Source of the DNA: Mimachlamys varia
Lineage: Eukaryota; Mollusca; Bivalvia; Pectinida; Pectinidae
Length of the DNA stretch: 64,000 nt
Assembly (NCBI GenBank): GCA_947623455.1
Contig: OX392533.1
Span: forward strand, 30,564,229-30,628,228
Reading direction: 5' to 3'
Within the stretch, counting starts at the first letter, position 1. Each line of letters begins with the position of its first letter. Below, piece after piece: positions 58,650 to 64,000 of the stretch. Under the pieces are notes generated by a model. That model was not told where the DNA came from, ran no database searches, and was given only the letters and a program-made list of their open reading frames with translations. Position numbers and translations under genes: made by a program.

Positions 58650-61600
58650 ACAATTATTACTAACACCAAAATGATACAATCAAACTTTGACACATATACA
58701 AAACATATACAAACTTTGTCACTTTCACAAACATAAAAACTTTGTCACTTACACAAAAAATATACAGACAAATATTGTCGCTTACACAAACACATACAGA
58801 CAATATTTGTGACTTACACCAAACACATACAAACTTTGTCACCTACACAAAACACCGACAAACTTTGTCACTTACACAAAACACCGACAAACTTTGTCAC
58901 TTACACAAAACACAGACAAACTTTGTCACTTACACAAAACACAGACAAACTTTGTCACTTACACAAAACACAGACAAACTTTGTCAATAACACAAAACAC
59001 AGACAAACTTTGTCAATAACACAAAACACAGAAAAACTTTGTCAATAACACAAAACACAGACAAACTTTGTCAATAACACAAAACACAGACAAACTTTGT
59101 CAATAACACAAAACACAGAAAAACTTTGTCAATAACACAAAACACAGACAAACTTTGTCAATAACACAAAACACAGACAGACTTTGTCAATAACACAAAA
59201 CACAGACAAACTTTGTCAATAACACAAAACACAGACAAACTTTGTCACTTACACAAAACACAGACAAACTTTGTCAATAACACAAAACACAGACAAACTT
59301 TGTCACTTACACAAAACACAGACAAACTTTGTCAATAACACAAAACACAGACAAACTTTGTCAATAACACAAAACACAGACAAACTTTGTCAATAACACA
59401 AAACACAGAAAAACTTTGTCAATAACACAAAACACAGACAAACTTTGTCAATAACACAAAACACAGACAAACATTGTCAATAACACAAAACACAGACAGA
59501 CTTTGTCAATAACACAAAACACATACAAACTTTGTCAATAACACAAAACACAGACAAACTTTGTCACTTACAAAACCATACTTTTTCACTTACACCAAAC
59601 ATATACAAACTTTGTCACTTACAAAACCATACTTTTTCACTTACACCAAACACATACCAACTTTGTCACTTACACCAAACACATACAAACTTTGTCACTT
59701 ATACCAAACACATACCAACTTTGTCACTTACACCAAACACATACCAACTTTGTCACTTACACCAAACACATACCAACTTTGTCACTTACACCAAACACAT
59801 ACCAACTTTGTCACTTACACCAAACACATACAAACTTTGTCACTTACACACGTACAGACAAACTTTGTCACTTACACCAAACACGTACAAACTTTGCCAC
59901 ATACACCAAACACGTACAAACTTTGTCACTTACTCCAAACACAGACAACCTTTGTCACTTACACCAAACACACACAAACTTTGTCACTTACACCAAACAC
60001 ATACCAACTTTGTCACTTACACCAAACACATACCAACTTTGTCACTTACACACAAAACACACAAACTTTGTCACTTACACCAAACACATACAAACTTTGT
60101 CACGTACAACAAACACAAAAAAACTTGGTCACTTACATCAAACACACAAAAACGTGGTCACTTACACCAAACACAGAAAAACTTTGTCACTTACACCAAA
60201 CACACAAAAACTTTGTCACTTACACCAAACATATACAAACTTTGTCACTTACACCAAACACTAACAAACTTTGTCACTTACACAAAACACAGACAAACTT
60301 TGTCAATAACACAAAACACAGACAAACTTTGTCACTTACACAAAACACAGACAAACTTTGTCACTTACACCAAACACACACAAACTTTGTCACTTGCACC
60401 AAACACACACAAACTTTGTAACTTACACCAACCACATAAACCTTTGTCACTTACACCAAACACTAACAAACTTTGTCACTTACACAAAACACAGACAAAC
60501 TTTGTCAATAACACAAAACACAGAAAAACTTTGTCAATAACACAAAACACAGACAAACTTTGTCAATAACACAAAACAGAGACAAACATTGTCAATAACA
60601 CAAAACACAGACAGACTTTGTCAATAACACAAAACACATACAAACTTTGTCAATAACACAAAACACAGACAAACTTTGTCACTTACAAAACCATACTTTT
60701 TCACTTACACCAAACATATACAAACTTTGTCACTTACAAAACCATACTTTTTCACTTACACCAAACACATACCAACTTTGTCACTTACACCAAACACATA
60801 CAAACTTTGTCACTTATACCAAACACATACCAACTTTGTCACTTACATCAAACAACTATAAACTTTGTCACTTACATCAAACACAGACAACCTTTGTCAC
60901 TTACACCAAACACATAACAACTTTGTCACTTACACCAAATACATACAAACTTTGTCACTTACACCAAACACTAACAAACTTTGTCACTCTCACCAAACAC
61001 ACACAATCTTTGTCACTTACATCAAACACAGACATACTTTGTCACTTACACCAAACACATACAATCTTTGTCACTTACACCAAATACATACAAACTTTGT
61101 CACTTACAACAAACACAGACAAACTTTGTCATTTACACAAAGCACACACAAACTTTGTCACTTACACCTAACAAAAACAAACTTTGTCACTTACACAAAC
61201 ATACTTTGTCACTTACACCAAACACATACATATATTGTCACTTACACCAAACATATACAAAATTTGTCACTTACACCTAACAAAAACAAACTTTGTCACT
61301 TACAAAACCATACTTTGTCACTTACACCAAACACATCCAATATTTGTCACTTTCAACAAACACATAGAAACTTTGTCACTTACACCAAACACAAACATAC
61401 TTTGTCACTTACACCAAACACATACAAACTTGTCACTTATACCAAACACATCCAATATTTGTCACTTTCAACAAACACATACAACCTTTGTCACTTACAC
61501 CAAACACACACAACCTTTGTCACTTACACCAAACACATACAATCTTTGTCACTTACACCAAACACACACAAACTTTGTCACTTACACCAAACACACACAA

Positions 61601-64000
61601 ACTTTGTCACTTGCACCAAACACACACAAACTTTGTAACTTACACCAACCACATAAACCTTTGTCACTTACACCAAACACACACAAACTTTGTCACTTAC
61701 ACCAAACACACACAAACTTTGTCACTTACACTAAACACATACAATCTATGTCACTTACACCAAACACATACAACCTTTGTCACTTACACCAAACACACAC
61801 AACCTTTGTCACTTACACCAAACACATACAATCTTTGTCACTTACACCAAACACACACAAACTTTGTCACTTACACCAAACACACACAAACTTTGTCACT
61901 TGCACCAAACACACACAAACTTTGTAACTTACACCAACCACATAAACCTTTGTCACTTACACCAAACACACACAAACTTTGTCACTTACACCAAACACAC
62001 ACAAACTTTGTCACTTACACTAAACACATACAATCTTTGTCACTTACACCAAACACATACAAACTTTGTCACTTACACCAAACACACACAAACTTTGTCA
62101 CTTAAACCAAACACACACAAACTTTGTCACTTACACCAAACACACACAAACTTTGTCACTTTCAACAAATACACAAAAACTTTGTCACTTACACCAAACA
62201 CATACAAACTTTGTCACTTACACCAAACACATAAACCTTTGTCACTTACACCAAACACAAACATAGTTTGTCACTTACACAAAACACATACAAACTTTGT
62301 CACTTATACCAAACACATACAAACTTTGTCACGAACATCAAACACATACAAACTTTGTCACTTATACCAAACACACACAAACTTTGTCACTTACACAAAA
62401 CACATACAAACTTTGTCACTTACACCAAACACACACAAACTTTGTCACTTACACCAAACACATACAATCTTTGTCACTTACACCAAACACATAACAACTT
62501 TGTCTCTTACACCAAACACATACAATCTTTGTCACTTACATCAAACACATACAAACTTTGTCACTTACACCAAAAACATACAAATTTTGTCACTTACACC
62601 AAACACATACAAACTTTGTCATTTACACCAAACACATACAAACTTTGTCACTTACACCAAACACATACCAACTTTGTCACTTACATCAAACACATACAAA
62701 CTTTGTCACTTACACAAAACACATAAACCTTTGTCACTTACACCAAACACAAACATAGTTTGTCACTTACACAAAACACATACACACTTTGTCACTTACA
62801 ACAAACACAAACATAGTTTGTCACTTACACCAAACACATACAAACTTTGTCACTTACACCAAACACATACAAACTTTGTCACTTACACCAAACACATAAA
62901 CCTTTGTCACTTACACCAAACACAAACATAGTTTGTCACTTATACCAAACACATCCAATCTTTGTCACTTTCAACAAACACATACAAACTTTGTTACATA
63001 CACCAAACACACACAAACTTTTTTAATTTACGCCAAACACGTACAGACAGACTTTGTCACTTCCACCAAACACAAACAAACTTTGTCACATACACCAACA
63101 CGTACAGACAAACTTTGTCACTTACACCAAACACAAACATACTTTGTCACATACACCAAACACATACATACTTTGTCACATACACCAAACACACAAACAG
63201 TGTCACTTACACAAACACACAAACTTTGTCACTTCCACCAAACACACACAAACTTTGTCACATACACCAAACACAAACATACTTTGTCACATACACCAAA
63301 CACTAACAAACTTTGTCACTTCCACCAAACACAAACATACTTTGTCACATACACCAACACGTACAGACAAACTTTGTCACATACATCAACACGTACAGAC
63401 AAACTTTGTCACATACACCAAACACAAACATACTTTGTCACATACACCAAACACAAACATACTTTGTCACATACACCAACACGTACAGACAAACTTTGTC
63501 ACATACACCAACACGTACAGACAAACTTTGTCACATACACCAAACACAAACATACTTTGTCACATACACCAACACGTACAGACAAACTTTGTCACATACA
63601 CCAAACACAAACATACTTTGTCACATACACCAAACACAAACATACTTTGTCACATACACCAACACGTACAGACAAACTTTGTCACATACACCAAACACAA
63701 ACATACTTTGTCACATACACCAAACACAAACATACTTTGTCACATACACCAAACACAAACATACTTTGTCACATACATCAACACGTACAGACAAACTTTG
63801 TCACATACACCAAACACGTACAGACAAACTTTGTCACATACACCAAACACAAACATACTTTGTCATATACACCAACACGTACAGACAAACTTTGACACAT
63901 ACACCAAACACAAACATACTTTGTCATATACACCAACACGTACAGACAAACTTTGTCACATACACCAAACACAAACATACTTTGTCACATACACCAACAC
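58650..64000 (+). repeat. 29-bp minisatellite, more than 180 copies, running off the window
   Basis: The unit 'acaaactttgtcacttacac' + 'caaacacat' (29 bp) repeats to the last base. Variant blocks occupy zones: an 'aataacacaaaacacag' type at 58985-59560, a 'cttacaccaaacacata' type at 59590-62990, and a 'catacaccaacacgtacagac' type at 63050-64000. Larger duplications are nested within: ~59530-59700 recurs 1115 bp later at 60645, and ~61488 recurs 289 bp later. Frames of up to 384 codons stay open because the unit has no + strand stop in any phase; these are not genes. Confidence 0.97.

Noticed and set aside
58742..63895. Many long + strand open frames (up to 384 codons) with Thr/His/Leu-rich repeats
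   Set aside because: The 29-bp unit has no stop in any + phase and is not a multiple of 3, so frames stay open by construction; no splice sites, start context or non-repeat domain.

Overview
The window looks like nuclear DNA of a bivalve mollusc, most likely a scallop or a close relative. Supporting this are AT-rich sequence, very short exons with canonical GT/AG sites separated by kilobase introns, a mariner element, tRNA-derived SINEs, fold-back (MITE-like) elements, a dispersed 'cctattaacagccaggg' repeat that I associate with bivalve genomes, and several kilobase-scale minisatellites. The species call is inference. I see no bacterial operons, rRNA genes, intact tRNA genes or CRISPR arrays.

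Layout. 1-1704: the last two coding exons of a gene that enters from the left (gene A). 5589-13107: a complete five-exon paralogue of it (gene B). I rebuilt gene B from splice sites and reading phase as a 208-residue secreted protein with seven cysteines. I do not recognise the family. Gene B is unusual because a ~43-bp minisatellite starts exactly at one of its exon/intron junctions, and its 3' end carries five 50-bp copies of a unit holding a poly(A) signal. 13953-15290: a mariner transposon with near-perfect ends, one nonsense codon and a lost catalytic Asp. 16.8-23.2 kb: retroelement remnants, fold-back elements and a 23-bp minisatellite.

23817-35891: a complete nine-exon gene for a 292-residue secreted CAP-superfamily protein (CAP domain, cysteine-rich hinge, EGF-like segment, ShKT-like C-terminus). 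Its introns hold retroelement copies, fold-back elements and a decayed SWIM zinc-finger ORF.

36-45 kb has no convincing gene. It holds a LINE reverse-transcriptase fragment, further retroelement copies, SINEs and fold-backs. 45.55-49.14 kb is a 49-bp satellite with a higher-order period of 28 units. 50-58 kb is sparse: a promoter-like cluster, a 68-bp x 12 minisatellite, a TIR element with ~85-bp arms and a 33-bp coding-phase repeat. 58.65 kb to the right edge is a 29-bp minisatellite that continues out of the window.

The three genes are all on the + strand and all appear to encode secreted disulfide-rich proteins, but nothing in the sequence shows that they act together. The long open frames in the minisatellites are artefacts of stop-free repeat units.
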